Positions 22,166 through 35,217 are shown, counted from the first letter of the stretch. The stretch: 64,000 bases of DNA from Takakia lepidozioides (GCA_030704615.1 CM060731.1:1240001-1304000); one strand, 5' to 3'. The notes: generated by a model from the sequence alone, not told the origin. Numbers and translations: made by a program.

Positions 22166-25100
22166 TGCGCAAGAGGGGCTTCAACAAGTGAGAATAAATT
22201 TCAGCTCTTCCGCTCATTCACTGTCGGCATGTACAGCGGTTGCTTCCAGTCCCTAGGGTCTCCAGATCTGCAGATCATAATTTAAAAGAAACAGTTAGCT
22301 CAGCTACAGCAGTTTCTGACTGGCAGACGCATCTGTGGTTTTAGCGAGTCACATTTCTTCATCGTCGCGACGGGACAACCTCGACAAGCTCAATTGGGTC
22401 CAATGTCATAATCTCTTCTAACAATATCCCCCTCCTAGAGAGTGGTCAGAGGAAAACTGCAAACTGAAGAATACGTTACACAGCCATTATACGTCGGCAG
22501 ATACTGTGAATACAGGAGCTAATGTTCACTCCAAGGATGAGTGTAGAGAGCTGGTGCCGAGGTCCGCCCACTGAAGTACGTACTACCAGATAAGAAGTTC
22601 ATGCTAGCTCAAGAGTAAGGATCAGATGAAATGTCGCGGCTTCCATAACCAAAACGTGTTAGTTCATGTGCTTAGGAGCTGCCAAAAGAAGTGACAGAGA
22701 CGGGTCGCTTGAGATGGGTCGAGGATGGGTCTAGAGAAATAAGGGAGGAAGAGACTCCACAAGACTTAGAAATCCTCTGCGAACTACAATGGCACATTGG
22801 ACTGATTCTACACCCGAGTATCAAACCGGCAAGTAGAAAAACACATTAGGACCGGCAAACTGCAACAGCACACTTCCCCGAATTTGAACCAAAATCTGTA
22901 ACACCATGCGTCTGACTTCTTGAAGGGCAAGGGACTTACAGTAGGAGACGTCGATAATGCGTCATTTCCAGCATGCCCGCAGCTCATGGAAGCACCTGAG
23001 CTGGCTCGAATGATTTTGGAGAGTAGTCAAGTATAGAGTCGAGCTAGAGCTGAGAAAGAATAGAATGCCGAGACGAGATGCAAGGCAATGCAGGTAGCGG
23101 ACTCGGATGAAGAGCGATGGACATGGAGGGGGCAACAAGGCAGCAAGCTGCAAAGATGGGTACCGAAAGATGGAGACTGTGCGGAGTCACGAGTGGATGG
23201 ACAAGCCAGAAGTGACTGATGAGGGCATGGTGCGTATGCAACCAACCGAGGAATGGATCATAGAAGGAACTTGCAGGTACTTTAGGACCAAGTCACCCCC
23301 CTAATTACTGCCCTCATTCACTGCTGCAGTGTGTGAGAAACTCTAGTCAGCAGAAGCAAGACTGAAGACAGTTTTTGTTTCTGGGGAAGAGATAGCAGGG
23401 AGGAAGATGAAGAACAGACATAATAAAGGCTGGACAGAGAGCAACGCAGCGGCTTCCGCGTACATTAAATTGCGCTATATTGCTTGCAAGACTTGCAGCC
23501 TCCGCGTGTCGCTGCGCAGCCGGTCTGGTCTGAAGCTCGCTGCAGATCGTACCACCTCCCTCGCTGGCGCGCCGCTTGTGTCATCCTCACGCGTACCTCT
23601 GCAGCTTCTCTGAAGCTTGTGCTGCATGAGGCTCCGCTGCCATTTTGAATTGAACCAACCGTCTCCTCCACCACCCCATCTACCAACCCATGATGCCGAC
23701 AAGCCCCTCTTCACATTCCTCATCATGCTCTATGTAGGTCTCATGCTCTCTCACCAAAACTGCAAACCCACATCCACAAACCCAATTGGGTTTCTGGGTT
23801 TTGCAGTGTGTTGTATTGTGAGAGTCCGGTTAGCCTAATCAACCCTAGGTTTGAACTGGGGTTGGGTCAGAAATTTGCCATGTTCCGGGACCAGTTGCAA
23901 ACAGACACATCAATTTTGCAACATTGATTTTGACGGTCTGAAATTGGCAATCAACATGCCATGGAGTCGGTCGTGCAGTGCCTCTTTGCAAATATGTGGG
24001 CTAATGGAATAGACCATGTCTTTTATTTAGAAGACAGTTATGGAAAGTTTGTACTGAGGAGATTGCATTGTACCTTGGACCCTCATACAAACTTGGTGGT
24101 TGGGCTGAGGAAAACCCAATGTTCATAAGTTTGGCACAATCCACAAGCTTGACTATGGAAGGAAGGTCTCTCCAAGTAACTTACGACTTCTCTCCACCTT
24201 GGCTTTCTCCATGGCCCTCTTGATGGATATCTAGAACATCAAATTCTCATATTGGTGATTGCTGGCCGAACAAGGTCCAGTTACTTACAGGACACAGAGA
24301 TGAAACAGGTGCATGATTGCCCATTGTACACAACACACTGTTCTCTTGTGTGTACTAGCCCTCAATGCTCACCCTAAATCAGCGCTGCTGTCCTGGATGC
24401 TCCATTATATGTCTGAGTGTGAAAGCTTTCTGGGCTTCGAACTGAGGGTTGATGACCCATGCTTGCATGACAATTGCATGACATCTGCATTCCGGATGCC
24501 GCAACATGAACCCCCTCATTGAAAGCGGAAATTCATGATTGAGATACGATGAAGTCTGGCCATGATTACACCTAGAATTGTTATGTACTGTCGTACACGA
24601 AGGAGGAGAGAGCCTAGAGGTCCAGGAAGTTGGGTGTCTGATAAGAAACGACGATGGTGATCTTTGATCATGCAAGTCCTTACTCCTTACACTCGTTGAC
24701 CAGTTATGTCCACCACTTCTCTATTCCTTTGGGATCTCTTGGATCGGTTTCTTCGAGCTCCACCCAAAACAACAATCTTTCACTCTCTCATGAATTGCTG
24801 ATATATTGCGGATTGGGGGTCTGAGCTACGATTCCTCAAGCGGATAGTCTCATGGTCAAGCGACTTGTATCCTTTGTTCCACTTTTTTCTTTCTTCTGTT
24901 CCACACCCCCACGCGCGTGTGGGAGGGTTGGTTTGGGCGCTGGAGGAAGAGATGCAGCTTCGCTTCGCAAGGGAAAATTTTCATGTTTGTGGCAGTGTAT
25001 GGCTCAGCACTACGAAAACAGTATCCTTCGGTCAGACAGCAGCAGAACTCACTGTCATTCCAACAATTTCGAACTAGCGAACTCGAGGATCATCTGAGAA

Positions 25101-26262
25101 CACGGGGGTTTTCAGTAATTGCTACTTACCTAGCCACATCCTCAGACGCTATCGTTGAAATCTCCTATCAATTATATGAAGCAGAGCCAGTGAAGTACTG
25201 AGTTGCCACCGTCCGTCCCAGCAGCTAGGGACTTCATCACATGAATAACGACTGGGTAGCTCTGCTTTTCGGCAAGCAGGCTTATGTGTCTCACTCACGA
25301 TCATTGGAGCAACCGGGAATAGGAGGAGAATGATCAGCAGCACCCAGTTTACAGCAGTGTACGGTGTGTGCCATGGACATTCACGATCCATTACGACTGA
25401 AGGAGACGGGAATGTCGGGATGTGAAAAAGGATTGCAAGCTCTACTTATACATAGGGAAGTGCACTTGCCTCCGAGGACTTTGCATTTGTAGTACAGAGA
25501 CATCAAACTTGTTCTTTTTCCCCTCAACAAGTCACATGACATCACTCACACTGACTACCCACATGCCACGCAGACAAACACACAGCCACAAATATATCCA
25601 GCGTATCCCATCCATCGCCTTGTGATCTGTCACTGGATTTCAATTAAGAATGTTCAAGAAGAATTTGTGATGTCCATCATTATTCATGCAAGCTATTCAA
25701 ATGTTTCATGTAGCAGCATCTTCTGCTTGTTATTCTCATTCTTATGAATCAGTAATCTGCCACTATGCTACAATTGCAGCACAAGGACATGACATGACAC
25801 AATGCCATCCGGTAACATACCAGTATTATAAACTTATCATAGACAAAGTCTTACTGGACTGCAGTCAGTTTGCCAGTTTAGAGGGCAGTAAGAACTGTAT
25901 TATGAGGGGGGGGTATAATTATCTGCATCCCATCATGATGATCGGATGTGTAACTAACTTATATGATGATGGGCTGCCCACATTATTGTTTGTGATAATT
26001 TGAAGTCATAGAATCTAGTAAGATTTTAGGCATATGATTAGTTTCTCTCATGTTTTGATAATATGCGTGGAATGATTCTAAACATGTATGTCTTATCTGG
26101 TTTTCACGTTTTCACATGGGCTGGCAGTTTACAAACATGATGCACACCCACCACGTCTCTAGAAACAGCTAACCCATTACATGACTACATGTATATACTC
26201 GGTCCCTCATGGTGTGCAGTTACTTTGAATGTTAAGAGGTTGGTTTTTCCTCTCATTCTAAT
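22166..26262. other. Gene-poor stretch upstream of copy 1
   Basis: The first 80 bases upstream of the ATG resemble the same region of copy 2 (shared 'gtgaatgagc' and 'ctcttgc..gc.caATGG'). Beyond that I find only short frames on both strands. A frame on the minus strand at 25149-25391 (80 codons) has one hydrophobic segment (WVLLIILLLFPVAPMIV), but no domain or splice context supports it. Confidence 0.4.
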
Positions 26263-26266
26263 TAAC

Positions 26267-27735
26267 CCTTAAACGCCCAGTGCCATAGTTTGACTTTTTC
26301 AGGAAACATGACCCCTTAAGTGAAAAAAAGGTGTAACTTTCAGAAAATTAACTTTTTATGTAACTTGACCGCACATTAGGTGCCTACCAGTGTTGGCAGG
26401 GTATCACATTTTGGGCATATTGAAGGGTCCGGATAAAGCATATTCATGTAAAGTGGTATGGAGCCGGTTATATATAATATAGTGGTTCAAAAATTAAGTC
26501 GGTTACAATAGAATGGTCCCCCAAAAAAGTGTCTCGGTTATCAATATGCCGGTTATCCAAGTGGAAGACTACCGGGTACCTATATTACGGTTATCAATAG
26601 TGGTTTTATTTTTTATTTATTTTCTTAAAGGGAAACATCTGGCTCACAAATTAGGCCCTGTGAGAGGAGAAATTGATTTTCATCTATGATATATTCAGAG
26701 GTTATTTTTTCCTCTTGTATCTCTCGGACATTCATGTCCTTATTATAAAGCTTGAGGCCTCTTACCCTCTTCTTTATATATATATTTCAAGAGGACCAGA
26801 AAATAATAGTAATAATAAAGAGACAAAACACAGATCAGAAACCTTAATGGAGGGATGAGAGAATTGATTGAAAAGATGTCAATGGCTGCGTGACAGAGCA
26901 GACATGCATTCTTGCATGGCGGCGAAATCAAATCAATTGAAAGCATTTCTCTTGGACCCTGCACCTGCATCATCTAGAACCGCCTCTATGCCATCCACGC
27001 TTGCTTTGGATCTCACTCCGGGTATAACACCCTTACAATCACAACGCTCGGTTCTCTAGTCGGTTAGCAACCTTGATGGCCTTTGCCAGTTCCCTTCCAT
27101 AGCCGGGTCCCTGCGCGCTGCACTTTCCGGTTATGCACCTATGCATAACCGGCAAATAACCGCCGGGTATGAATGTCTAAATGCCATACCCGGCCACTGG
27201 TGCGTACCTTCCTCCTGCATCCACATGCCGAATTTGAGGCCAATCAGCCCCAGATCCACAAAATGCCACCATTGAATGTGGGCCCATTATTGGGCCCTTT
27301 TGAGAAACATATCCATTTTTGGTAATTTTTTAAAGATTTGAGTGACGGGATCAAATGGGATTGAGGCGAAATTAGCAGGGTTTCATCCTCTTGAGATCCC
27401 TCATCCAACAAGCCAAAAAGTATCCAATTTGGTCAATGCATGTGATGTTGCCACTTGGTCAAACCTGGGAAAATCCCATGTTTCCCTCCCTCTCTCACAC
27501 ATGTGTGAAGAATGAAACAACGAGAATTACCTTTATTAAATCGTGACCCCCCTGTTTGCGTGATGAGACGTCTTTGCAACTTAGCAGATCTGAGGCAATT
27601 AGGCAATGAATCTTGGTGTGTCAGGTGCCCAAGAACACTATATATTTTTTTCACACAATTCCATGGAGAATGCAAAAAGTTATTCAGATTTTTTTAAACC
27701 CAAAAGCCCGAAACGGGCTACTGGGCGTTTAAGGG
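26267..27735. mobile_element. Non-autonomous piggyBac-type element with TTAA target duplication
   Basis: The left end reads TTAA-CCCTTAAACGCCCAGT (TTAA at 26263-26266). The right end is its exact complement ACTGGGCGTTTAAGGG-TTAA (TTAA at 27736-27739). That gives 16-bp perfect terminal inverted repeats starting CCC and flanked on both sides by TTAA, the diagnostic signature of piggyBac. The 1469-bp interior has no transposase-sized frame. It holds several 'ccggttat' motifs (for example near 26464, 26551 and 27129), possibly subterminal repeats, so the element must be mobilised in trans. Confidence 0.82.
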
Positions 27736-27739
27736 TTAA

Positions 27740-28690
27740 AGGGCACTATTTGTTATCACATATTTCCCTTTCAGAAACATGAACTATTCACAGTTCACAC
27801 TCTGTAATTTATCAATTGTAGAAGGAATTGACGGATGTAACATGTAACAGTGCTTTGTCTCTAGTTCAGAAGGAAGTCTTATGAGCTGAGTTATAGTAGC
27901 AGGGAGGGATACTTATTCACATAAACACTTGTCCAAATTTCAGTCATGGGCGTCAGCTTTCTGTTCAATGGAAGATGACGACGACTCATCACCTCTTATC
28001 ATTTTTGCTTGTCATCTGGTGCACCGATCAGGTGCCATCACACATTCGTCCATCATGAGCGACCTTAAAATATCCCACAAACACAGTTCAAGAGTAGACT
28101 GTAATGGTATGTTGGCACTCAATATTAAATATCGGCCCACCAATGATGAATCTATTTGGCAGTGTGCATTCATAGACCCACCTGGAAAACATGCTTCAAC
28201 TCTTCTACGGCTTTGACCCTGCCCAGCACATACACCGTTAGATGGCCCAGGGATTTGAGGCATTGAACTTCGATAAATGGGCCACGTTGTAGTGGGAAGA
28301 ACATGATGTCCACTCCATGTTACCTCTAGAAGACTTGGCGACGACAAGTTTTTTGTTTTTTGTTTTTTGTTTTTTTTTGGGATGAACAGTGGGTAGAGGT
28401 TGAAAAGAGGGGAAAACAAGAGAGCGGAGGAAAAAATAACCTCCAGGGAGGCCATAAAGGCGTATAACATGGGAACACCCAGCACTGATAGAAAGGGGGG
28501 GAACAGCAGGAACAAGCCGGATCGTGGCTAAACTATGATGCCTGAGTGATGATGAAGAAAGAGCCCAAAGTCTTGAGATGAGCCAAAAGAAGAAGCTCCA
28601 GGATGATGAAGGAGCCCCAAGTCTTGAAAAGAACCAAAAGAAGGGGCAGAGGGCTGTAGTATGCTACCAATCCTAGGGGAAAGGTAACAG
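27740..28690. other. Spacer between the piggyBac-type element and the retrotransposon
   Basis: A T-rich run (ttttttgttttttgttttttg near 28350-28378) and short repeats of 'aaagtcttga' around 28566-28625 are the only features. Frames up to 167 codons on the minus strand show no domain that I recognise. Confidence 0.4.
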
Positions 28691-29068
28691 TAGCCCGCAC
28701 TACAAGGCAACCCCCTCGGTAGCGCAATCATAGTACGCGCACGCGCCAGGTGCGCACTAGCACGTGAACTCCCAAAGAAGGCGCAAGTTTCCTAGCCCCT
28801 TGGATGGGGGTCACCCGATTTCGGCACTACGCAAACACACGATTAACCCAATTTACCTCTCCCACTTTTATAAGCTAGCATGCATTCTACACACTAGCCA
28901 ACCATATCATGCTCACCATTCCAGACAAAATAGGATGCACAACATTTGGAATCCATTTCATTTATAGCACGTTTTGTACAATACAAGTTTTTGCAATCGG
29001 ATTCCTAAGCTAGCTAAACCGGGCTAAGCACGCATTTCCTCCCCCACGCTCCAAGGTTGATGTCCCCA

Positions 29069-29530
29069 TCAACGCTTCTTCCGCTTTTGAGGTCGCCCTT
29101 CGAAAGCTGCAACCGCCTCAGATGCGTTTCCCATTTCTGAGGCACGCACCCAAGATGCCTCCACATGATGATAGCCCTTCCATTTGACGAGATACTCCGT
29201 TTCTCGGTTCTTGAACCTCCTCGACTTAAGTATTGCCTCCACCTCGTACTCAGGTTCATTTTCATGATCCAACAGCATAGGTGGCGGACGCAACACTTGA
29301 TGCCGATTCGGACGCGCTTCATATTTGAAGTAAGGCTTCAAAAGGGAGACATGGAATACTGGGTGCACCTTGCTGTTTGCCGGTAGCTCCAATTCATACA
29401 CATCCTCATTCATAACCTTCCGAATGCGAAAGGGTCCCGCATACGGAGGTACGAACTTCGGACTCACTTCTGGAGGTAGTCGGAAATTCTTGATGTTCAA
29501 CCAGACCTCTGTGCCTGCCTCAAACTTCAC
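29069..29530 (-). pseudogene. Chromodomain C-terminus of the older integrase
   Basis: The frame begins with the end of the integrase (GTEVWLNIKNFRLPPEVSPK, YAGPFRIRKVMNEDVYELEL). It ends in a chromodomain (EYEVEAILKSRRF...YLVKWKGYHHVEASWVRASE). A fused chromodomain defines Ty3 chromoviruses and is thought to steer integration to marked chromatin. A stop separates it from the integrase frame just upstream, which is in the other frame. Confidence 0.8.
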
Positions 29531-29551
29531 TTCCCTCCGTTTCCGATTCGC

Positions 29552-30955
29552 CTACCTTTCATACCATTTCCTAGCTTTGGCAATGTTGTACTTTGCGAGC
29601 TTCAACAAACGCTCGCGTTCTTCCAGTACCACCGCTACTGCCGGTTCCTCAACGTCCTGGGCGGCCCAACTTGTCGGCACAAGAGGTGCTTTTCCATAGA
29701 CCAATACGAAAAGGGAAACTCCCGTTGCGGAGTGTTCTGTGTTATTATAACAGAACTCTGCCGCGTCTAAGTGTTCCACCCAGTTTGTTTGGTCTGCCGA
29801 CACGTAATTCCGCAAGATCTGCTTCACTACGGAATTCACCCTTTCTGTTTGGCCGTCGGTCGTAGGTCGGAAGGCGGTGCTCATCTTCAGCCTCGTCCCC
29901 ATCTTCTTCCAAAGTGCCCTCCAAAATTTACTCGTAAACTTTGGATCGCGGTCCGAGACAATATCCTTCGGGACTCCATGATGCTTTAAGACATGGGCGA
30001 AGTAAAGTCGCCCTGTCTCCTGCGCCGTTGCCGTCTCTTTGGTGGGGATGAAATGGCCCATTTTACTGAACCTATCCACCACCACCATGATTGCATTGAA
30101 TCCTTTTGACAACAGCATAGCAGTCATGAAATCCATCGAGACGCTTTCCCAAGTCCCCTCTGGAATCGGCAGGGGTTGTAACAGCCCCGCTTGCTTTTTG
30201 TACTCGCTCCGGTTTTGTTGGCATGTGGTGCATGTCTTGACATACTCCTCTGCCTCCTCCCTCAGTTTGGGCCAGAAATACTCTTTTTTTAAGAGTGCCG
30301 CAGTGCGCTTGGCTCTGCCGTGGCCCGCAAGCGGGCTATCATGGCATTCTCTCAAGAGACTATCTCTGATCCCTCCCTTCGGCACGTAGAGACGTTTTTG
30401 CTTATACCGGAGCAGTCCATTTTGCAAGTGGAACTGCGATTTAACCCCCATCCTCAAGTCGTGCATCACGGACTTCGCCAGCTCATCCTTCCGGCAAGCC
30501 TTTCGGATCTTCCTTTGGAGCGTCGTCTCGCCCTTGTACACCAACAAGAGCTGCTGCTTTCTACTTAAAGCATCGGCCACCACGTTGTCTCGTCCCGGTT
30601 TGTACTGGATATCCACGTCGAACACCGCCAAAGTATCTTGCCACCTAAGTTGTTTTGGGGACAACTTGGGCTGCGTGGCAAAATACTTCACCGTGACATT
30701 GTCCGTGAACACTGGGTTAGAACCAACATAGTGGCGCCAAAGCTCAAGGCAATGCACCACCGCCTTCATCTCTTTTTCGTGCGTCGGCCACCGTCGCTCC
30801 ACTTCATTCAGTTTCTTACTTTCGTAAGGCACTGGACGTCCATCTTGCATCAGTACACCCCCAATCGCGAAGTCCGACGCATCTGTATGAATCTCGAACG
30901 GACGATCGAACTCCGGGATTTTCAAGACTGGAGCTTCCGCCATCCGCTGCTTCAA
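29552..30955 (-). pseudogene. RNase H and integrase of the older Ty3 copy, open for 467 codons
   Basis: The RNase H begins with IHTDASDFAIGGVL and EKEMKAVVH. The integrase has an HHCC zinc site (HDSPLAGHGRAKRT ... CTTCQQNR) and a DDE core: Asp in SVSMDFM, Asp in VSDRDPKF, Glu in DGQTERVN. This stretch is intact, but the element cannot be active because its polyprotein is split by the nested insertion and by frameshifts elsewhere. Confidence 0.8.
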
Positions 30956-31034
30956 TTCAGCAAAAGCTTGGCCACAAAAGGTGTTCCATGCCCAGGCTTT
31001 GGATTTACACAGAAGGTCTGACAGCGGCCCCGCG

Positions 31035-31766
31035 TGTCGCGCACCTCACTTCGGTAAGCTCCCCCTCAAGTCATAGTTACTCGCTTTGATGCGCGCGCCT
31101 GACTCCCAATCTGGCCGCTGGCCCAACTTGGAGCTTCGGCTACTCACCGGGGCATAATGGTCCCCATTTGCTCTCCCAAAGAACCCTCCACCGATTTGGA
31201 ACATGCGGGAATTCCCTTTGGTAGTTGGCAGTCCGGAACAGCTCCCCACTCTTTGGTCGCTTTCCGGCTCGCTCGCTTACTCACTAGTTTTTGGTCACCA
31301 CGGGCTTGCACCGTTCTCGGGTTACTACTCCCTATATATACTTCTGTAGCTGTCTGCGGGGGTTTCACAACCAGCCATGCCATTTTATGGCGAACCACCA
31401 CGAAAACCCTCGACTCCCGTGATGAGTCGAGTCGCGTGAGTCTTGGCCCACTCACCACGGCCCCTATGGACCGTGATGAGTCCCAAGACTCCCCACGACT
31501 CCCACCACGAGGTCTCCGCCCCCATGGTGAGTCCTTAGCCACCCCCACCAAGTCCCGCTAAGCTACCACCACCCCTTGTGGAGCCACCCCCACCGCAACC
31601 CGGTGTGCGGGGCTCCACCTAGTGAGCGCCTCCGCCTCCTTGGGTGCCTTGGGCACTCAAGGGTGCTTCAGCCCCCCATACCTATCGCTGCCACTCCCCC
31701 CACCACAGGGGCAACCCCTCATGTGTCCCGACCCCCCCCCTGCCCTCAAGGCAAAGGGCCGTGACA
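31035..31766 (-). repeat. 3' LTR of the younger Ty3 copy
   Basis: It begins TGTCGCGCACC and ends GGGCCGTGACA on the + strand; the other LTRs end CGCGACA. It contains the same TATATATA (31333-31340) as the 5' LTR. Confidence 0.88.
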
Positions 31767-32640
31767 CACACCCCTACCAACAGGGAGTCGATGTCCTCAT
31801 CGATTAGTCCATTTTGTAGAAACGAACATCCAAGTGTGGCGTCCCACATCAAGGAGTTTGTTTCCGTACCATGGCGTCCCATGGCAAAGAACCAAACCCC
31901 ACACTTGACTCTACTCTCCACTAGCTAGTTCGGCCGACTTCCTCCAAGTCCCGGCCAGGGGTGGAGCCTCTCAAGCTCCTCCCAGTGCCTACTTCAAGGC
32001 CAAGGAACGATCCTCCCCAAGGATCAAATCGCCTTACTGCAACACATTGCTTGCGATCGCTCATGATGCCGCCTTTGGTATCACCTTGCGCGCAAGATTC
32101 ACCTCGAACCCCCTTTGACTAGGAAGATAACCTTGAACCAACCATGCGCCTCAATCACTACAATTGGGTCCGTCTTGGAATGCTGGCCTAAGGTACTGGA
32201 ACACGTCGAAGCCGCACTACGACTTCGTCCCAAGGCTACACGATTATAGTACGTGAACGAAAGCACGTAGCTTCCGTGTTAGCCCGCACTACAAAGCAAC
32301 CACCTCGGTAGCGCAGTTATAGTACGCGCACGCGCCAGGTGCGCACTAGCACGTGAACTCCCAAAGAAGGCGCATGTTTCCTTGCCCCTTGGATGGGAGT
32401 CACCCGATTTCGGCACTACGCAAACACACGATTAACCCAATTACCTCTCCCACTTTTGTAAGCTAGCATGCATTCTACACACTAGCCAACCACACCATGC
32501 ATCACCATTCCAAACAAAATAGGACGCACAACATTTGGAACCCATTTCCTTTATAACAAATTTTTGTACAATACAAGTTTTTGCAATCGGATTCCTGAGC
32601 TAGCTAAACCGGGCTAAGCATGCATTTCCTCCCCCCACGC
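31767..32640 (-). other. 3' untranslated part of the younger Ty3 copy
   Basis: It lies between the chromodomain and the 3' LTR. On the minus strand the bases next to the LTR (GGTAGGGGTGTG) are purine-rich and probably serve as the polypurine tract. About 32282-32640 matches 28691-29050 of the older copy; the remainder has no counterpart there. Confidence 0.6.
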
Positions 32641-32690
32641 TCCAAGGTTGATGTCCCCATCAACGCTTCTTCCGCTTTTGAGGTCGCCCT

Positions 32691-33689
32691 TCAAAACTGC
32701 AACCGCCTCGGATGCGTTTCCCATTTCTTAGGCACGCACCCAAGATGCCTCCACATGATGATAGCCCTTCCATTTGACGAGATACTCCGTTTCTTGGTTC
32801 CTGAACCTCCTCGACTTAAGTATTGCCTCCACCTCGTACTCAGGTTCATTTTCATGATCCAACAACATAGGTGGCGGACGCAACACTTGATGCCGATTCG
32901 GACGCGCTTCATCTTTGAAGTAAGGCTTCAAAAGGGAGACATGGAATACTGGGTGCACCTTGCTGTTTGCCGGTAGCTCCAATTCATACACATCCTCATT
33001 CATAACCTTCTGAATGCGAAAGGGTCCCGCATACGGAGGTACGAACTTCGGACTCACTTCCGAGGTAGTCGGAAATTCTTGATGTTCAACCAGACCTCTG
33101 TGCCTGCCTCAAACTTCACTTCCCTCCGTTTCCGATTCGCCCTGCCTTTCATACCGTTTCCTAGCTTTGGCAATGTTATACATTCTGCGAGCTTCAACAA
33201 ACGCTCGCGTTCTTCCAGTACCGCCGCTACTGCCAGTTCTCTCGACGTCCTGGCGGCCCAACTTGTCGGCACTAGAGGTGCTTTTCCATAGACCAATACG
33301 AAAGGGAAAACTCTCGTTGCGGAGTGTTCTGTGTTATTATAACAGAACTCTGCCGCGTCTACGTGTTCCACCCAGTTTGTTTGGTCTGCCGACACGTAAT
33401 TCCGCAAGATCTGCTTCACTACGGAATTCACCTTTCTGTTGGGCCGTCGGTCGTAAAGGTCGGAAGCGGTGCTCATCTTCAGTCCTCGTCCCCATCTTCT
33501 TCCAAAGTGCTCTCCAAAATTTACTCGTAAACTTTGGATCGTGGTCCGAGACAATATCCTTCGGGACTCCATGATGCTTAAAGACATGGGCGAAGTAAAG
33601 TCGCCCTGTCTCCTACGCCGTTGCCGTCTCTTTGGTGGGGATGAAATGGCCCATTTTACTGAACCTATCCACCACCACCATGATTGCAT
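32691..33689 (-). pseudogene. Integrase and chromodomain of the younger Ty3 copy, frameshifted
   Basis: Frames at 33689-33054 and 33057-32728 carry integrase pieces (NSVVKQILRNYVSADQTNWV, GTEVWLNIKNFRLP) and the chromodomain (EYEVEAILKSRRF, YLVKWKGYHH). Small indels relative to the older copy break the frame. Upstream, a deletion at about 33745-33749 removes the zinc-binding part of the integrase. Confidence 0.8.
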
Positions 33690-33749
33690 CGAATCCTTTT
33701 GACAGCGGCATAGCAGTCATGAAATCCATCGAGACGCTTTCCCAAGTCC

Positions 33750-34533
33750 ATTTTGCAAGTGGAACTGCGATTTAACCCCCATCCTCAAGTCGTGCATCAC
33801 GGACTTTGCCAGCTCAATCCTTCCCGGCAAGCCTTTCGGATCTTCCTTTGGAGCGTCGTCCTCGCCCTTGTAACACCAACAGAAGCTACTGCTTTCTACT
33901 TAAAGCATCGGCCACCACGTTGTCTCGTCCCGGTTTGTACTGGATATCCACGTCGAACACCGCCAAAGTATCTTGCCACCTAAGTTGTTTTGGGGACAAC
34001 TTGGGCTGCGTGGCAAAATACTTCACCGTGACATTGTCCGTGAACACCTTCACTGGGTTGGAACCAACATAGTGGCGCCAAAAAGCTCAAGGCACCACCG
34101 CCTTCATCTCTTTTTCGTGCGTCGGCCACCGTCGCTCCACTTCATTCAGTTTCTTACTTTCGTAAGCCACTGGACGTCCATCTTGCATCAGTACACCCCC
34201 AATCGCGAAGTCCGACGCATCTGTATGAATCTCGAACGGACGATCGAACTCCGGGATTTTCAAGACTGGAGCTTCCGCCATCCGCTGCTTCAATTCAGCA
34301 AAAGCTTGGCCACAAAAGGTTCCATGCCCAGACTTTAGATTTACACAGAAGGTCTGACAGCGGCCCCCGCGATCTTGGCAAAATTTCTCACATACTTCCG
34401 GTAATAGGAGGCGAGTCCTAGGAAGGATCGCACTCCCGGGACCGAAGTCGGAGGCTCCCAGTCCAAGATCGCCCTCACCTTTGTCATCCATTTTGATCCC
34501 ATCCTGTGTAATCACATGCCCCAAGAACTCCAC
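33750..34533 (-). pseudogene. RNase H and C-terminal reverse-transcriptase region of the younger Ty3 copy
   Basis: Residues IHTDASDFAIGGVL and VERRWPTHEKEMK mark RNase H. The preceding part has [14 protein letters not shown] of the RT connection. Indels break the frame several times. Confidence 0.75.
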
Positions 34534-35217
34534 TTTCGTGACCCCGAATTCGCACTTTGAAGCTTTGGGTACAGCTTCCCTTCCCGCAATTTTGGAACAC
34601 CCTTTTGAGGTGCTCCAGGTGCTCCTCCTTTGTTTTCGAGTACACCAAGATGTCGTCGATGTACACGATCACAAAGTCATCCAACCACTCCTGGAAAAGG
34701 CTGTTCATCAGCGTGCTAAAGGTCGCTGGTGCATTGGTGAGCCCAAAAGGCATCACCAAGAACTCATATGAACCATACCTTGTCCTGCACGCGGTCTTCT
34801 CCTCATCTCCTTCCCCACCCGAATTTGATGATAGCCGGAGCGCAAGTCGATCCGGCTGAAATACTTCGCTCCTGCCAACCGATCGAAAAGGTCGTCGATC
34901 CTTGGCAAAGGGTACCGGTTTTTGATAGTCACCTTATTCAAAGCCCTGTAATCGACACACATCCGCAGCGTCCCATCCTTCTTGTCTGCAAATAGCACCG
35001 GGGCTCCGTAAGGTGACTTACTCGGCCGGATGTACCCCTTTGACATTAGATCCTTGAGCTGAGTCTTCAGCTCGACCAACTCTCTGTGGCTCAACCGGTA
35101 GGGCGCCTTGGCAGGCGGTTCCGATCCCGGTATCACCTCAATCTTGTGGTCAACTCCTCTTCGCGGTGGCAAGCCGCTTGGTAAATCCTCCGGCATCACA
35201 TCCTGGTATTTCTCCAA
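34484..35217 (-). pseudogene. Reverse transcriptase of the younger Ty3 copy
   Basis: Characteristic blocks are present in order: [66 protein letters not shown] and the catalytic YIDD box (about 34651-34668). A frameshift occurs just after GYHQIRV. Confidence 0.85.

Larger units (their letters stand above)
28691..31034 (-). mobile_element. Older Ty3/chromovirus copy, 3' part (RNase H, integrase, chromodomain)
   Basis: This is the downstream half of an element whose upstream half lies at 37726-41040. The two were separated by insertion of the younger copy at 31035-37725. The sequence stops at CCGCG (31030-31034), and the other half resumes with the same CCGCG. Its own 3' LTR is missing: similarity to the younger copy ends at about 28691 within the 3' untranslated part. 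The older copy has therefore lost its distal end. Confidence 0.85.

Noticed and set aside
25149-25391. 80-codon minus-strand frame with one hydrophobic segment
   Set aside because: No partner exons, no recognised motif, isolated.
28012-28515. 167-codon minus-strand frame
   Set aside because: It spans T-rich simple sequence encoding a Lys-rich run and shows no domain; likely chance.
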